The notes under the pieces are model-generated. The model was given only the letters and a program-made list of their open reading frames with translations. It ran no database searches and had not been told where the DNA came from. Positions 4,613-5,349 of a DNA stretch of 5,349 bases are shown here, piece by piece. The translations under genes were made by a program, and so were the position numbers. Numbering within the stretch: the stretch's first letter is position 1; each line of letters starts with the position of its first letter. Source of the stretch: a bacterium (Candidatus Gribaldobacteria) CG10_big_fil_rev_8_21_14_0_10_37_21 (GTDB taxonomy: Bacteria; Patescibacteriota; Minisyncoccia; Minisyncoccales; CG1-02-41-26); the NCBI GenBank assembly GCA_002773495.1, contig PFAX01000026.1, forward strand, positions 1 to 5,349, in the 5' to 3' direction.

Positions 4613-5349
4613 TTAATTTAAAAACCGATTAATGAGCGTTTTTGCTTGATGCAAGTACCCTTTTTTCTTAAGGGGCAGCCAATGAATTGTATTGTCTTTC
4701 TTAAACCAAGTCATTTGCCGTTTGGCAAAGTGATAAATGTCGGTTGTTAATTTTTCTATCATTTCCTCTTTTCCTACTTTTTTTTGAAGGTAAAGGGCTA
4801 TCCACTTGTATTCCAAGCCAAGGCCTTCTAGCCGCTTCCACGACAAACCTTGTGCTTTTAAGCCCTTAACTTCAGCTACCATGCCAAGTTGTAGCCGTTT
4901 TAAAAGTCGTTTTTTAATGAGTGTTTTTAATTCTTCATTTGGCATTTTTAAGCCCAAAATTAAGCAGTCATATTTTGGTTTTTTGATCACTTGTGGCACT
5001 TTACCTAATTGCTTAGCTATTTCAATAGCTCTAATTAAGCGCCTTTTGTTATTTGGCTCTATAGTTTTAGCTCTTTTTGGAGAAAGGTCCTTTAAAAGAG
5101 AAAAAAGTTGTTCGGCTGTTTTCTTTTCAAGGTTTTTTCTTAACTTTTCATCCCTCGTGGTTACAGGGAATTGCCAGCCCTCAATTACAGAATATAAATA
5201 AAAAGCACTCCCTCCTACCAAGAAGGGGGTTTTGCCTTGCTTTAAAATATCGTCAATGGCTAAATAGGCCTGTTTTTGAAATTGAGCCACCGAGAACTTG
5301 CGCTTAGGCGAAGAAACATCAATTAAATGGTGGGGGATGCCCTGCATTT
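4613..5349 (-). CDS. miaA: tRNA dimethylallyltransferase MiaA, N-terminus missing
   Basis: MiaA transfers a dimethylallyl group from DMAPP to N6 of A37 in tRNAs that read codons beginning with U. About 245 C-terminal residues are present against a usual 300-320. The N-terminal P-loop and the Asp-Ser substrate motif lie beyond the right edge. The methionine at 5345-5347 is internal: the following GIPHHLIDV is a conserved mid-protein motif, so it is not the start. Counted from that Met, other family marks are VGGSAFYL (44-51; GGTxxY in most members), PNNKRRLIRAIE (98-109) and AKRQMTWFKK (208-217), with the helical insertion between them. The gene faces the deoC-gatB operon, with 34 bp between its stop and that of the small gene. 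No C-terminal zinc-finger extension is present, as in bacterial forms. Confidence 0.94.
   Translation of the reverse strand, partial: MQGIPHHLIDVSSPKRKFSVAQFQKQAYLAIDDILKQGKTPFLVGGSAFYLYSVIEGWQFPVTTRDEKLRKNLEKKTAEQLFSLLKDLSPKRAKTIEPNNKRRLIRAIEIAKQLGKVPQVIKKPKYDCLILGLKMPNEELKTLIKKRLLKRLQLGMVAEVKGLKAQGLSWKRLEGLGLEYKWIALYLQKKVGKEEMIEKLTTDIYHFAKRQMTWFKKDNTIHWLPLKKKGYLHQAKTLINRFLN

Noticed and set aside
4806..5307. Plus-strand open frames opposite miaA
   Set aside because: They are antisense to a well-supported miaA, lack ribosome-binding sites and show no recognisable motif.

Overview
The window carries five protein genes in a compact, AT-rich bacterial arrangement. Four are recognisable housekeeping genes: dnaG (primase), deoC (deoxyribose-phosphate aldolase), gatB (amidotransferase subunit B) and the 3' part of miaA (tRNA dimethylallyltransferase). 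The fifth is a 46-codon two-helix membrane protein that I do not recognise. All genes use the standard code: stops are TAA or TAG and no reading frame contains TGA, so a UGA-recoded lineage (SR1/Gracilibacteria type) is unlikely. Low GC, short intergenic gaps, mostly weak Shine-Dalgarno sites and dnaG without rpoD downstream would fit a reduced genome such as Patescibacteria/CPR. This is an inference, because no lineage-specific marker is present.

Layout. Positions 1-263 hold no gene but are unusually rich in dyads: a 10-bp hairpin, a terminator-like hairpin, a perfect 14-bp hairpin, a 6-bp hairpin and a 9-bp hairpin that ends just before the dnaG start. dnaG (264-2105) is followed by a good sigma70-type promoter (TTGATT-17-TATTAT with an extended -10). 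That promoter probably drives deoC (2174-2857), gatB (2885-4411) and the small membrane-protein gene (4438-4578) as one transcript. miaA (4613-5349, minus strand) converges on this operon and loses its N-terminus, including the P-loop, at the right edge.

Functions. DnaG makes replication primers. DeoC is catabolic or salvage metabolism of deoxyribose 5-phosphate. GatB (with GatA and GatC, not in the window) makes Gln-tRNAGln and/or Asn-tRNAAsn. MiaA modifies A37 of tRNAs reading codons that start with U. The genes share general information processing rather than one pathway.

I found no convincing new multi-gene system. The most interesting items are a GC-rich palindromic block translated in frame inside gatB, a perfect 14-bp intergenic hairpin that may be a dispersed repeat, hairpins placed at or beside the translation-start regions of three genes, and the tiny membrane protein with no basic residue but the best Shine-Dalgarno site in the window.
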